A stretch of 64,000 nucleotides of DNA from VRUE01 sp963703235 (GCA_963703235.1 OY969802.1:1674001-1738000), one strand, 5' to 3'. Shown: positions 7,714 through 15,740, counted from the stretch's first letter. Translations and numbers: made by a program. The notes: generated by a model from the letters alone, not told the origin.

Positions 7714-7736
7714 TGAAGGAGATCCTCGGCAAGCAG
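7714..7736 (+). repeat. attachment-site-like direct repeat, copy C (likely ancestral gene end)
   Basis: Twenty-three bases identical to copies A and B, followed by ctg ggg ctg taa. It still reads VKEILGKQLGL-stop although no dehydrogenase gene precedes it. This looks like the displaced original 3' end of the dehydrogenase gene. Downstream sequence is ordinary chromosome. Confidence 0.7.
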
Positions 7737-7796
7737 CTGGGGCTGTAAGAGGGGCGTAGGATCGTCGGCAGGCAGGCCCGACGAAAGGAGAGCTAG

Positions 7797-8099
7797 ATGC
7801 TCTGTGCATTGACCGTTCGCAAGCTGAAGCCCGGCACGATGGAGGACTTCAAACGGGCGTTCGTTCCGGAGGACACCTCGAACGTCCCCGCGGGCTGGAA
7901 GAAGTTCTACGCGCTGCAGAACGTGAACGACGAGAACGAGGTGATCACCTTCGGCCTCTTCGACGGCACGCTCGAGGAGCTGCGGGCCGGCCAGCAGGGT
8001 GGCGAATACGACGCGCGGCGAGCGGCCGCGGGCGAGTTCGTCGAATCGGTCGGCGCCGACGGCGTCTTCGAGGTCGTCGAGGAACGCTCGATGGACTGA
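7797..8099 (+). CDS. small conserved-type protein, possible dimeric alpha/beta barrel
   Basis: A 100-residue protein with a good ribosome site (aaaggag, 8 bp before ATG). The pattern MLCALTVRKLKPGTMEDFKRAF ... KKFYALQNVNDENEVITFGLF resembles the ferredoxin-like ABM/dimeric barrel fold. In that fold a beta strand with Arg/Lys is followed by an amphipathic helix and two strands. There are no catalytic residues I can name. It is followed after 10 bp by a VOC protein and is probably co-transcribed. Confidence 0.7.
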   Translation: MLCALTVRKLKPGTMEDFKRAFVPEDTSNVPAGWKKFYALQNVNDENEVITFGLFDGTLEELRAGQQGGEYDARRAAAGEFVESVGADGVFEVVEERSMD

Positions 8100-8109
8100 G
8101 GCGAGGCCG

Positions 8110-8538
8110 GTGAAGCAGCGGGTCAGCCTGATCACGCTGGGGGTCGCCGACCTCGGCCGGGCGCGCCGGTTCTACGAAGGGCTCGGCTGGAAGACGAACG
8201 CCGGGCCCGACGACGACGTCGTCTTCTTCCAGGCCGGCGACATGGTCTTCGCGCTGTGGGACCGAGTACGCCTGGCCGAGGACAGCTGCGTCGAGGACTC
8301 TGGCGGCTGGGGCGGGGTGACGCCGGCGGTCAACGTCGGCTCGCCGGGGGAGGTCGACGCGATCGTCGAGGAGGCGCGGGCCGCGGGCGCGCGGATCGGG
8401 CGCCCGCCGGCCGAGACCTTCTGGGGCGGCTACAGCGCCGTCTTCGTCGACCCCGACGGACATCCATGGGAGGTCGCGCACAACCCGAACTGGACGATCG
8501 CCGCGGACGGCGGCGTCAGGCTCACCCCACCGGATTGA
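8110..8538 (+). CDS. VOC family (glyoxalase/bleomycin-resistance-like) protein
   Basis: 142 residues from GTG 8110. It has the two beta-alpha-beta-beta-beta modules of the vicinal oxygen chelate fold: VSLITLGVADLGRARRFYEG opens module 1, and the C-terminal VFVDPDGHPWEVAHNP closes module 2 with the usual metal-ligand/VxDPDGxxxE signature. Substrate is unknown. It is transcribed with the preceding 100-aa gene. Confidence 0.85.
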   Translation: MKQRVSLITLGVADLGRARRFYEGLGWKTNAGPDDDVVFFQAGDMVFALWDRVRLAEDSCVEDSGGWGGVTPAVNVGSPGEVDAIVEEARAAGARIGRPPAETFWGGYSAVFVDPDGHPWEVAHNPNWTIAADGGVRLTPPD

Positions 8539-8557
8539 GCCTGGGGAGCTTCGGCGG

Positions 8558-9082
8558 CTATCGGCCCCGCTCGAAGCGCCAGCGAGTCTGACTGAATTCC
8601 TCGCCCTTGCGGAAGCCGAAGGCGGTTCGCGGGGCAACCGCGAAGACGACGGCGATCGAATCCTCCTCAGGACCGTCGTGGACGAAGGCGCCGTCGCGGA
8701 CCGCAAAGCGCCACTCGTCGCCGTACTTCGCCACGTACGCGTCGGCGATGCGCTGCAGCACGGTCTCGTCTCGGATCCGCGTCGCCTCGCCTTCGACAAC
8801 GACATCGAGGCCATTCTCGAGCAGATTGCAGCCCGTCGTGAGAATGCAGCTTGGGTTCCGAGCAAGGTTCTTCGCCTTGCGCTCGTCCGGTCCCGTGCAG
8901 AAGCAGAGGGCGTCGTCCACCCAGACGGAGATCAAGGGCGTCACGTGCGGCCGACCGTCAGGGCGCACAGTCGAGATCCAGAACAGCTCCGCTTTCTCCA
9001 GGAGCCCGCGCGCCTCGGTCCAGACAACCGCCGTTGCGCCGCCGCTGCTGTAGCGGGGGTCGAGCTCGGTCGCGGGCTCCAT
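8558..9082 (-). CDS. pyridoxamine 5'-phosphate oxidase-like (FMN/F420-binding) protein
   Basis: 174 residues with the split-barrel fold of PNPOx-like proteins. LFWISTVRPDGRPHVTPLI is the cofactor-binding strand pair, followed by DDALCFCTGPDERKAKNLARNPSCIL. Actinobacterial members bind F420, FMN or heme, and which applies here cannot be told. It is convergent with the VOC gene and divergent from the SnoaL-like gene at 9161. Confidence 0.82.
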   Translation of the reverse strand: MEPATELDPRYSSGGATAVVWTEARGLLEKAELFWISTVRPDGRPHVTPLISVWVDDALCFCTGPDERKAKNLARNPSCILTTGCNLLENGLDVVVEGEATRIRDETVLQRIADAYVAKYGDEWRFAVRDGAFVHDGPEEDSIAVVFAVAPRTAFGFRKGEEFSQTRWRFERGR

Positions 9083-9160
9083 GCTCGGCGGTTACCCGAT
9101 CCCGCACGGCCCGAACGCCAGCGCTAGGTTGCGGTGACCGATCGATCCAAGGAGGCAACG

Positions 9161-9583
9161 ATGCAATCGTGGCTGGGCAAGAAGCTGATCGCGCGCAACA
9201 TGGCGAGGGCCCGCGAAGGCGACATCGGGCCGACCTTGCAGATGGACGCCGAGGACGTCCGCTTCCGCTTCCCCGGCGACAGCTCCTGGGGAGGCGAGTT
9301 CCATGGCAAGGCCGAGCTGGAGCCATGGCTGCGCCGCTTCGCCGACGTCGGCCTCCAGATCTTCCCGGACGAGGTGATCCTCAAGGGCTTCCCCTGGAAG
9401 CAGACGATCTGCATCCGCGGCACCGACCACCTCGATTCGCCCACCGGCGAGCGGGTCTACGAGAACCGCTACGTGATCTGGGGCCGCATCTCCTGGGGCA
9501 AGCTGCGCGAGTACGAGGTCTACGAGGACACCCAGAAATCGAAGGCGCTTGACGAGTATCTGGCGTCCGTCGGCAAGCTCTGA
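9161..9583 (+). CDS. SnoaL-like / NTF2-fold protein
   Basis: 140 residues. The ATG at 9161 is chosen over the upstream in-frame GTG (9134) because aaggagg ends 5 bp before it. It has an NTF2-like cone fold: helix LIARNMARAREGDIGPTLQM, strand DVRFRFPG, helix ELEPWLRRFADVG and the terminal strands VYENRYVIWGRISWGKLREY. It is divergent from the PNPOx-like gene. No enzymatic role is assignable. Confidence 0.75.
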   Translation: MQSWLGKKLIARNMARAREGDIGPTLQMDAEDVRFRFPGDSSWGGEFHGKAELEPWLRRFADVGLQIFPDEVILKGFPWKQTICIRGTDHLDSPTGERVYENRYVIWGRISWGKLREYEVYEDTQKSKALDEYLASVGKL

Positions 9584-9603
9584 GCCTCCGGATAGGGGCG
9601 CCC

Positions 9604-9687
9604 CCGACCGTTCATGGGAGGCCGAACGATCGGAAGCACCCTCACTGCAACGGAGCCGATCGAGGGATCTCAGGATGAAAATCCTGA
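9604..9687 (+). terminator. two successive hairpins after SnoaL-like gene
   Basis: The first hairpin has CCGACCGTTC (9604-9613) pairing with GAACGATCGG (9624-9633), one mismatch. The second is a perfect TCAGGAT-gaaa-ATCCTGA (9670-9687) with a GAAA tetraloop. They lie 20-100 bp after the stop and before sixA, so they are likely transcript-end structures. Confidence 0.45.
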
Positions 9688-9716
9688 ACCGGTAGCCGCG
9701 TCGTACGATCCAAGGC

Positions 9717-10169
9717 ATGATCTACCTGCTGCGGCACGGCGAGGCCGAGCGAGGCAACGGCGGCGATGCGGCGCGGCGCCTGACCCCGAAGGGCGAACAG
9801 CAGTCGGAGGCGGCGGGACGCGCCCTGGCAGTGCTCGGCGCCGAGATCGACGCCTGCCTGACCAGCCCCAAGGTGAGAGCGGCCGACACGGCCCGCCTCG
9901 CCTGCCAGGCGCTGGGGGTCGAGCCTGAGACCGCGACCGAGCTTGCCGAAGGCGGATTCGACTCGCTCGCGCTTGCCGCAGGCCGAGGCAACGCGATGCT
10001 GGTGGGTCACGAGCCCGACTTCTCGAGCGAGGTGGCGCGGCTGACCGGCGCCAAGGCAAAGCTGCGCAAGGGCGGGCTGGCGATCGTCGACGGCGGCGTC
10101 CTCCTCGCCCTGCTGAGACCGAAGGATCTCGCCGCGATCGCGGCCGCGCCGGCAGAAGTACGCGAGTGA
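9717..10169 (+). CDS. sixA: phosphohistidine phosphatase SixA-like
   Basis: 150 residues of the histidine-phosphatase branch. The RHG catalytic motif is at the N terminus (YLLRHGEAERG), followed by LTPKGEQQSEAAGRAL, CLTSPKVRAADTARL and the second catalytic His in MLVGHEPDFSS. In bacteria SixA dephosphorylates phosphohistidine on phosphotransfer proteins. The actinobacterial target is not known. Its stop overlaps the GTG of the next gene (GTGA). Confidence 0.88.
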   Translation: MIYLLRHGEAERGNGGDAARRLTPKGEQQSEAAGRALAVLGAEIDACLTSPKVRAADTARLACQALGVEPETATELAEGGFDSLALAAGRGNAMLVGHEPDFSSEVARLTGAKAKLRKGGLAIVDGGVLLALLRPKDLAAIAAAPAEVRE

Positions 10170-10969
10170 GCCCACCGGGCAACCAGCTCCGGGCCCGCGC
10201 CCATCTCAACCTGATCGACGCCTCGCGACAGCTCTTCCAGCTCGACCCCGGGGCCAAGGTAGAGGCGGGGCAAGGATGGCTGCTCGGCGCCGGCCGCTCG
10301 GCGCACCCGGCGATCTCGAACGCCGCCTTCCGGGTCGACGACGGGCTCGCTCCCGCCGAGCTGCTGGAGCGCGCGGGGGCTTTCTTCGGCGAGATGGGCC
10401 GCAGATTCAGCCTCTGGGCCCGCGCAGGCGCACCCGAGGACCGCGACCTGATCGCCGTCGCCGAAGCGACTGGCCTGAACGAGGTCTTCGCGATGCCGGA
10501 GATGGTGCTGCTGCAACGGGCGGAGGAGCATCCGCTGCCAGCGGGGATCGAGCTGCGACGGCTTGGCAGTGCCGAGGAGGCAGAGGATTACTGGCGCGTC
10601 GCCACCGCCGCCTACGAAAGCGTCGGCTTCCCACCCGAGATCTTCGCCTTCTACGAGAGCCACGACGGCCTCCTCGCCGGCAACGTCGCCGCCTTCCTCG
10701 CCTACGGGGAGGGAGAGCCGATCTCGATCGCGATGACGATCGTCAGCCACGGCGTCGCCGGCATCTACTGGGTCGGCAGCGTCGAGCAGGCGCGCGGACA
10801 GGGGCTCGGAGGCGCTCTGACCGCGGCCGCCGTCAACGCCGGCTTCGACCTCGGCGCCGAGCTCGCCTCGCTGCAGGCCTCGCCGATGGGCGAGAGCGTC
10901 TACTTGGGAATGGGCTTCGAGACGATCTGCTCCTACCGCCTGTTGATGTCGCCGCCGCCCTCGCCCTGA
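10166..10969 (+). CDS. GNAT family N-acetyltransferase
   Basis: 267 residues. The C-terminal half carries a GNAT domain with the acetyl-CoA loop ARGQGLGGALTAAAVNAG, followed by the beta5 strand LASLQASPMGESVYLGMGFE. The N-terminal ~120 residues form a degenerate second domain, typical of tandem GNATs. The GTG start sits in a 4-bp overlap with sixA. Substrate unknown. Confidence 0.85.
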   Translation: MSPPGNQLRARAHLNLIDASRQLFQLDPGAKVEAGQGWLLGAGRSAHPAISNAAFRVDDGLAPAELLERAGAFFGEMGRRFSLWARAGAPEDRDLIAVAEATGLNEVFAMPEMVLLQRAEEHPLPAGIELRRLGSAEEAEDYWRVATAAYESVGFPPEIFAFYESHDGLLAGNVAAFLAYGEGEPISIAMTIVSHGVAGIYWVGSVEQARGQGLGGALTAAAVNAGFDLGAELASLQASPMGESVYLGMGFETICSYRLLMSPPPSP

Positions 10970-10970
10970 A

Positions 10971-11624
10971 TCAGGGCTTGAGGCGGAACGGCGGATAGCG
11001 GTCCGTCACCAGGGCGAAGGCGTAGCCGACGACCCGGTTGTGCCAGCGGATCACGCCCTCGACGAAGCCGAAGAGCCCGCGCGGATAGCGACCGGTGAAG
11101 AGGATCGCGAACCAGGCGAAGACGACCGCGAAGAAGGCGCCGATGTAGAGGAAGAAGAGGACGAAGTAATGCGGGATCGCCAGCAGCCACTTGATCAGCG
11201 GCATGCCGCGGCCCAGATCGGCCTCGACGTTGGGGTAGGCGAAGGCGAGCCGTACGGACTGCATCTCGTCGGTCGAGGGATAGCGGTCGTCCATCAGCGC
11301 GAGGTAGATCCCGACGCGGTTGCCGAACCGCATCAGTTCGAGGTTCCAGTCGTACCACCAGCGCGGGTATTTCTTGCGGAAGAGGATCAGCAGCAGGACC
11401 GGCAGCGTCAGGATGCCGGCGCCGATGCCGGCGTAGTAGTAGCCCTCCCCGCCGCCACCGTAGGAGCCGCCGGAGAGCAGCGAGGCGACGATCGCGATCG
11501 GGATCGCCGTGAAGATGCGGAAGAAGGTGGTGAGCCGGTTGAGCTTGCGCTCGGGGTAGTCGACCGAGAAGGTGACCGGATAGTCCGACGGTGCAACCGG
11601 TGGATTCGGCGACGACATCTCCAT
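10971..11624 (-). CDS. DUF4389-type membrane protein
   Basis: 217 residues from ATG 11624, which has gcaaggagg just upstream on the minus strand. It is recognised by YPVTFSVDYPERKLNRLTTF followed by a membrane segment, and by the second DRYPSTDEMQSVRL and ALVTDRYPPFRL repeats. Four hydrophobic segments are seen (FFRIFTAIPIAIVASLL, IGAGILTLPVLLLIL, YFVLFFLYIGAFFAVVFAWF, VVGYAFAL). Function unknown. It ends tail-to-tail with the GNAT gene (1-bp gap). Confidence 0.82.
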   Translation of the reverse strand: MEMSSPNPPVAPSDYPVTFSVDYPERKLNRLTTFFRIFTAIPIAIVASLLSGGSYGGGGEGYYYAGIGAGILTLPVLLLILFRKKYPRWWYDWNLELMRFGNRVGIYLALMDDRYPSTDEMQSVRLAFAYPNVEADLGRGMPLIKWLLAIPHYFVLFFLYIGAFFAVVFAWFAILFTGRYPRGLFGFVEGVIRWHNRVVGYAFALVTDRYPPFRLKP

Positions 11625-11698
11625 CTGCGGCCTCCTTGCACTGGAACTGGGCTTCTCTTCTTCGACCGAACGGCGGCAAGCCCTTCCAACCGCCCCCC

Positions 11699-11714
11699 TT
11701 GACTGGCCGGTCAA
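11699..11714. promoter_or_regulatory. TetR-type palindrome upstream of SDR gene
   Basis: TTGACTGGCCGGTCAA is a 16-bp palindrome with one mismatched pair. It lies 68 bp before the SDR start, in the gap between two divergent genes. Its core TGAC-GGCC-GTCA resembles operators of TetR-family repressors that control acyl-CoA/SDR genes. The same core recurs at 13094. No tetR gene is in the window. Confidence 0.45.
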
Positions 11715-11781
11715 CCAGTCCAGGCCGCTTCCATGTAGCCTCCGCGCCCGACTTCGCGAACTAGAAGGAGAACGCACTCAG

Positions 11782-12612
11782 ATGGGACTTCTTGATGGAA
11801 AAACGGCGATCGTCACCGGCTCCGCCCGGGGGATCGGCCGCGCCACCGCCGAGCTGTTCGTGGCCGAGGGCGCCAAGGTTCTGATCAACGACCTCGACGC
11901 CGACATCGCCGAGCAGGCGGCCGACGAGATCGACGGCGAGACCGCCGTCCATGCCGGCGACCTGACCAAGGAGGGGGCAGCCGACCAGCTCGTCGCCGCC
12001 GCGGTCGACGCCTTCGGCAGCGTCGACATCGCCGTCAACAACGCCGGCTACACCTGGGACGGAGTCGCCCACAAGATGAGCGACGAGCAGTTCCAGGCGA
12101 TGCTCGACATCCACACCGTGGTTCCCTTCCGCGTCGCCCGGGCGCTCGCCCCCCACTGGCGCGAGGCGGCCAAGGCGGAGCGCAACGAGGGCAACGAGGT
12201 CTTCCGCAAGCTGATCAACGTCTCCTCGACGTCGGGCACGATGGGCAACGCCGGCCAGGTCAACTACTCGGCCGCGAAGATGGGCGTCGTCGGCCTGACC
12301 AAAACCCTCGCCAAGGAGTGGGGGCAGTTCAAGATCAACGTCAACGCCGTCGCCTTCGGCTTCGTCGAAACGCGCCTGACCCAGGCCAAGGAGGCGGGCG
12401 AGGAGATGACCTCGCCGGGCGGCGAGAAGATCGAGCTGGGCATTCCCGAGCAGATGCGCTCGATGGCCTCGGCGATCATCCCGATCGGCCGCCCCGCCAC
12501 GCCGGAGGAGGCGTCGGGCCCGGTTCTGTTCCTCGCCTCCCCCCTGGCCAACTACATGCACGGCCAGGTACTCAACGTGACCGGCGGCATGTTCGGGGGG
12601 ATGTACACCTGA
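11782..12612 (+). CDS. SDR family oxidoreductase (FabG-like 3-oxoacyl reductase)
   Basis: 276 residues of a classical short-chain dehydrogenase. The Rossmann glycine motif TGSARGIG is at residues 12-19, NNAG follows DIAVN, the catalytic Ser is in LINVSSTSG and YSAAKMGVVG holds Tyr-x3-Lys. The C-terminal substrate region ends NVTGGMFGG. It likely acts on 3-oxoacyl or 3-hydroxyacyl thioesters with NAD(P)H. Ribosome site gaaggag is 10 bp upstream. Its stop overlaps the deazaflavin reductase frame. Confidence 0.9.
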   Translation: MGLLDGKTAIVTGSARGIGRATAELFVAEGAKVLINDLDADIAEQAADEIDGETAVHAGDLTKEGAADQLVAAAVDAFGSVDIAVNNAGYTWDGVAHKMSDEQFQAMLDIHTVVPFRVARALAPHWREAAKAERNEGNEVFRKLINVSSTSGTMGNAGQVNYSAAKMGVVGLTKTLAKEWGQFKINVNAVAFGFVETRLTQAKEAGEEMTSPGGEKIELGIPEQMRSMASAIIPIGRPATPEEASGPVLFLASPLANYMHGQVLNVTGGMFGGMYT

Positions 12613-13097
12613 GCAGCGAAGCGAGAGAGGACAGGCAGCCGGTCCGCTACCTCGACGTCGCGGACCGGATCTGGCCTGTCCTCCATCGCTTCATGGGGCT
12701 CCACACCTTCGTCTACCGAGCGACCGGGGGGCGGATCGGGCACAGCGCCCCCGGCATGCCGACGATCCTGCTGCTCGACCACGTCGGCGCCAAGAGCGGC
12801 ACCAAGCGAACCTCGCCGCTGCTCTACTTCCGCGACGGCGACAACGTCGTCATCGTCGCTTCCAAAGGCGGCTTCCCAAAGCACCCGGCCTGGTACCACA
12901 ACCTGATCGCCAATCCGGACACGAGGGTGCAGATCGGCTCGGAGCGACGCCTGGTCCACGCCCGCGTCGCGACCCCCGAGGAGCGCCAGCGCCTCTGGCC
13001 GGTAGCACTGAAGATGTACCGCGGCTACGACGAGTACCAGGCGCGCAGCAAAGGTCGCGAGATCCCGCTCGTCATCCTCGAGCCCCAGCCGAACTGA
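12609..13097 (+). CDS. deazaflavin-dependent (F420) nitroreductase-like protein
   Basis: The family of Ddn-type F420-dependent reductases is recognised by the run from TILLLDHVGAKSGTKRTSPL to VIVASKGGFPKHPAWYHNL and NPDTRVQIG. The start is unclear. Family similarity appears to begin before the first ATG (12693) at VRYLDVADRIWPVLHRFMGL, and the only upstream in-frame candidate is a CTG at 12609 that overlaps the SDR stop (CTGA). I annotate from the CTG; the ATG version would be 134 residues. It is co-transcribed with the SDR. Confidence 0.78.
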   Translation: MSSEAREDRQPVRYLDVADRIWPVLHRFMGLHTFVYRATGGRIGHSAPGMPTILLLDHVGAKSGTKRTSPLLYFRDGDNVVIVASKGGFPKHPAWYHNLIANPDTRVQIGSERRLVHARVATPEERQRLWPVALKMYRGYDEYQARSKGREIPLVILEPQPN

Positions 13098-13109
13098 CCG
13101 GCCGGTCAG
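13094..13109. promoter_or_regulatory. perfect 16-bp palindrome CTGACCGGCCGGTCAG between convergent stops
   Basis: The palindrome contains the stop codons of both flanking convergent genes (TGA on each strand). It shares the TGAC-GGCC-GTCA core with 11699-11714. It may be an operator-like half of a loop, or a fortuitous result of back-to-back TGA stops. Confidence 0.4.
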
Positions 13110-13954
13110 CGGCGTTCCTCGGCGACCGGCTCGCCGCCCTCGCCGGCGATCGCCGCCGGTGGCCACGGCCCGGCCCAGTTGTCGCGGGCGCCGTCGATCG
13201 TGATCGTCGTGCCGGAGACGAAGTCGCCGGCCGGCGAAGCGAGGTAGGCGACCAGCCAGGCGATCTCCTCCGGCCGGCCGGCGCGGCCGATCGGGATCGA
13301 GCGCTCCAGGTTGTCGACCACGACCTGCGGATACTTGGTCATCAGCGTCTCGGTCGCGAACTGGCCGGCGGCCAGGGCGCAGGTCGTGATCCCGAAACGC
13401 GCCCACTCGACCGCCAGCGTCCGCATCATGTTCTCGACCGCGGCGCGAGCGGCACCGGAGTGGACCATGCCGGGCATCCCGTTGTGCGGCGAGAGGGTGA
13501 CGCTCAGCACCTTGCCGCCGCCCTGCGGGATGAACGCCTTGGTAGCCGCGGCGTGGGTCATCAGCCAGGTCCCCTGCACGTTCAGCTCGGTGACAGTGCG
13601 GAAGCCTTTCGGGCTGATCGCCTCGGCCGGGCTGAGGAACTGGCCGCCGGCGTTGTTGACGAGGGTGTCGAGCCGGCCGTGGCGCTCCAGCGCCCCGTCG
13701 ATCAACCGCTCGACCCCCTCCTCCTCGCGGATGTCGATCGCCTCGTGCTCGAAGGAGCCGGCCAAATCGCCGGCAAGCTCCGCCGTCTCCGCCAGCGGCT
13801 CCTGGCGCCGGCCGCAGCCGACGACGGTGGCGCCGAGCCGCGCTAGCTCCAGCGCGGTCTCGCGGCCGAGACCGCTGCCGGCGCCGGAGACCAGGCAGAC
13901 CTGACCGTCCAACAGCCCGGGCCTGAAGATGCGCGAGTTGGAATCGCCGCCCAT
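13106..13954 (-). CDS. SDR family protein, DECR-like, atypical active site
   Basis: 282 residues with the Rossmann motif SGAGSGLG, NNAGG and C-terminal SGTTITIDGA. In place of the canonical Tyr-x3-Lys it reads HSGAARAAVENM, with Tyr replaced by His/Ser and Lys by Arg. The surrounding LSPAEAISPKGFRTVTELNV and AVEWARFGI resemble 2,4-dienoyl-CoA reductase-type SDRs, which also deviate from the YxxxK rule. It may reduce unsaturated acyl-CoA or be catalytically altered. It is convergent with the deazaflavin reductase gene. Confidence 0.83.
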   Translation of the reverse strand: MGGDSNSRIFRPGLLDGQVCLVSGAGSGLGRETALELARLGATVVGCGRRQEPLAETAELAGDLAGSFEHEAIDIREEEGVERLIDGALERHGRLDTLVNNAGGQFLSPAEAISPKGFRTVTELNVQGTWLMTHAAATKAFIPQGGGKVLSVTLSPHNGMPGMVHSGAARAAVENMMRTLAVEWARFGITTCALAAGQFATETLMTKYPQVVVDNLERSIPIGRAGRPEEIAWLVAYLASPAGDFVSGTTITIDGARDNWAGPWPPAAIAGEGGEPVAEERR

Positions 13955-14070
13955 GCAGGGGCAAGCCTAGCCGCGCAGCCGACCTTTACCCCACCCGGGT
14001 GTGGTCGATGTCGGATGCGCTGGGGAGCCCTGCCGATTCATGACCCGATCCCAGGTAATGTGACCGCGCG

Positions 14071-14982
14071 ATGAAGGTCCACGTCGAGGCGAAACCGCTG
14101 CACGAGCCGCTCGCCGGCGGTACGCCGGGCGCCACCGTCGCCGTCGAACCGATCGTCGCCGGCGAGGTCAACTGGTCGCGCTCGATGATGGAGAGCCCGG
14201 GCGGCCGCTTCCTCACCTTGAAGCTGCTGCGGGCGCTGATCACCGGCAAGCCGCCGATGACCGTCCCCTGTCCCGCCTTCCTGATCCGCCATCCCAGCGC
14301 CGGCGCGATCCTCGTCGACACCGGCCTGCACCCCTCGGTCGCCACCGACGGCAGGGAGAACTTCGGCCGCCTCGGCGCCCGCATCGGCAAGCCGGCCCTC
14401 GATCCCGGCGCCGACGTGCCGGCGCAGCTCCGCGAGCGCGGCCTCGACCCCGGCGAGATCCCGATCGTCGTCATGACCCACCTGCACCTCGACCACAGCT
14501 CGGCGATCTCCGAGTTCCCCAACTCGACCTTCGTCGTCAGCGAGGTCGAGTGGAAGGCCGCGACCGTTGGCCCCAGCCCGCTGCTAAACGGCTACCGCCG
14601 CACGCACTTCGACTACGCCTTCGACTACCGCACGGTCGACTTCGACCGCGGCGGCATCGACTCCTACGCGACCTTCGGCCGCTGCTTCGACCTCTTCGGC
14701 GACGGCTCGATCCGCCTCGCCTACACGCCGGGCCACAGCGCTGGCCACATCTCGATCGTCGCCCACCTGAAGCAGCGGGACTTCGTGATCGGCGGCGACG
14801 CCACCTACTTCGCCGCGCAGCTCGAAGGCAACGCCCCGCTCGCCCCGCGTCCCTTCGACGCCCACAACTACCGCCGCTCGCTGCAGGAGCTGAAGCTGTT
14901 CAAGCGCGAGTACCCGCAGGCGATCGTCACCCCAGGCCACGACCCCGAGTTCTTCGAGAAGCTCGACGCCCGCTACGAGTAG
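14071..14982 (+). CDS. metallo-beta-lactamase fold hydrolase, AHL-lactonase-like
   Basis: 303 residues. The HLHLDH zinc motif sits in IVVMTHLHLDHSSAISEF. Later ligands are seen in YTPGHSAGHISIV, FVIGGDATYFA and ATVTPGH-like IVTPGHDPEF. The arrangement matches N-acyl-homoserine lactonase-type MBL enzymes, but the substrate could be another lactone or thioester. It overlaps the acyltransferase gene tail-to-tail by 10 bp. Confidence 0.85.
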   Translation: MKVHVEAKPLHEPLAGGTPGATVAVEPIVAGEVNWSRSMMESPGGRFLTLKLLRALITGKPPMTVPCPAFLIRHPSAGAILVDTGLHPSVATDGRENFGRLGARIGKPALDPGADVPAQLRERGLDPGEIPIVVMTHLHLDHSSAISEFPNSTFVVSEVEWKAATVGPSPLLNGYRRTHFDYAFDYRTVDFDRGGIDSYATFGRCFDLFGDGSIRLAYTPGHSAGHISIVAHLKQRDFVIGGDATYFAAQLEGNAPLAPRPFDAHNYRRSLQELKLFKREYPQAIVTPGHDPEFFEKLDARYE

Positions 14983-15740
14983 TTGGTTTCCCCCGGCTCG
15001 GGCGTGACGCCCTCGCGCAGGGCGCGGATCACGCTGCGGCGGCCCTGCTCGTCGAGCCGCGTGTACATCCCCCGCACCTTGTCGAATACCTCGCCGGCGA
15101 CTTCGAGCTGGCGCCCATGGCTGGGCGACTCCTCGAGCGGGAAGGAGAGCGGCTCGCCGAACTGCACGGTGACCTTGGGGAAGCGGAAGCGCTTCCAGCG
15201 CCGTACGCCGGCCGAACCGTGGATCGCGACCGGCACGACCGGCGCCCCCGATTCAAGCGCCAGCTGGCCGACCCCGCGTTTCGGCTCGCCCAGCTCGCCG
15301 CTGCGCGAGCGACCCCCCTCGATGTAGATCAGGAGCATTTCTTCCCGGTCGAGGATCGTGAAGGCGGTCTTGAACGCCTCGTCGTCCTTGTGGCCGCGGC
15401 GGATCGGGAAGACGCCGCCGTGCTTGTAGACGTAGGTGAGGACGGGCGGGCCGAAGAGCTGGGACTTGGCCATGAAGCGGACCTGGCGGCGCAGGTAGAC
15501 CCCGGCGAAGAAGTGGTCCATCTGGCTGAAGTGATTGGGCGCGAGGATCAACGGCCCCGACTTGGGGACGTTCTTGACGCCGATCGCACGGGTCCGGTAG
15601 AGGAGCAGGCAAATCGGACTGACGATCGCCCGCACCAGTGGGTAGGTCCAGCCGACCCCCTTGCGGGCCTCGGCGTGGAACTGGTCGAAGTACTCCGCGG
15701 GGCGGTCGTCCTTGTAGACCTGTGGCTTGAGATCGGGCAT
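14973..15740 (-). CDS. 1-acyl-sn-glycerol-3-phosphate acyltransferase (PlsC-like)
   Basis: 255 residues of the PlsC family. Motif I NHFSQMD holds the catalytic His and Asp (residues ~94-100), and motif III is seen as IEGGRSRSGEL. Next comes the Pro-rich VPVAIHGSAG, motif IV. A hydrophobic N-terminal stretch (VRAIVSPICLLLYRT) is a likely membrane anchor. It acylates lysophosphatidate in phospholipid synthesis. It lies downstream of glpK on the same strand, fitting glycerolipid metabolism, although a hairpin separates them. Confidence 0.88.
   Translation of the reverse strand: MPDLKPQVYKDDRPAEYFDQFHAEARKGVGWTYPLVRAIVSPICLLLYRTRAIGVKNVPKSGPLILAPNHFSQMDHFFAGVYLRRQVRFMAKSQLFGPPVLTYVYKHGGVFPIRRGHKDDEAFKTAFTILDREEMLLIYIEGGRSRSGELGEPKRGVGQLALESGAPVVPVAIHGSAGVRRWKRFRFPKVTVQFGEPLSFPLEESPSHGRQLEVAGEVFDKVRGMYTRLDEQGRRSVIRALREGVTPEPGETNYS

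Noticed and set aside
6797..7732. Minus-strand open frame opposite the GST-like gene
   Set aside because: It has no domain, and the plus strand has a coherent thioredoxin-like fold and ribosome site.
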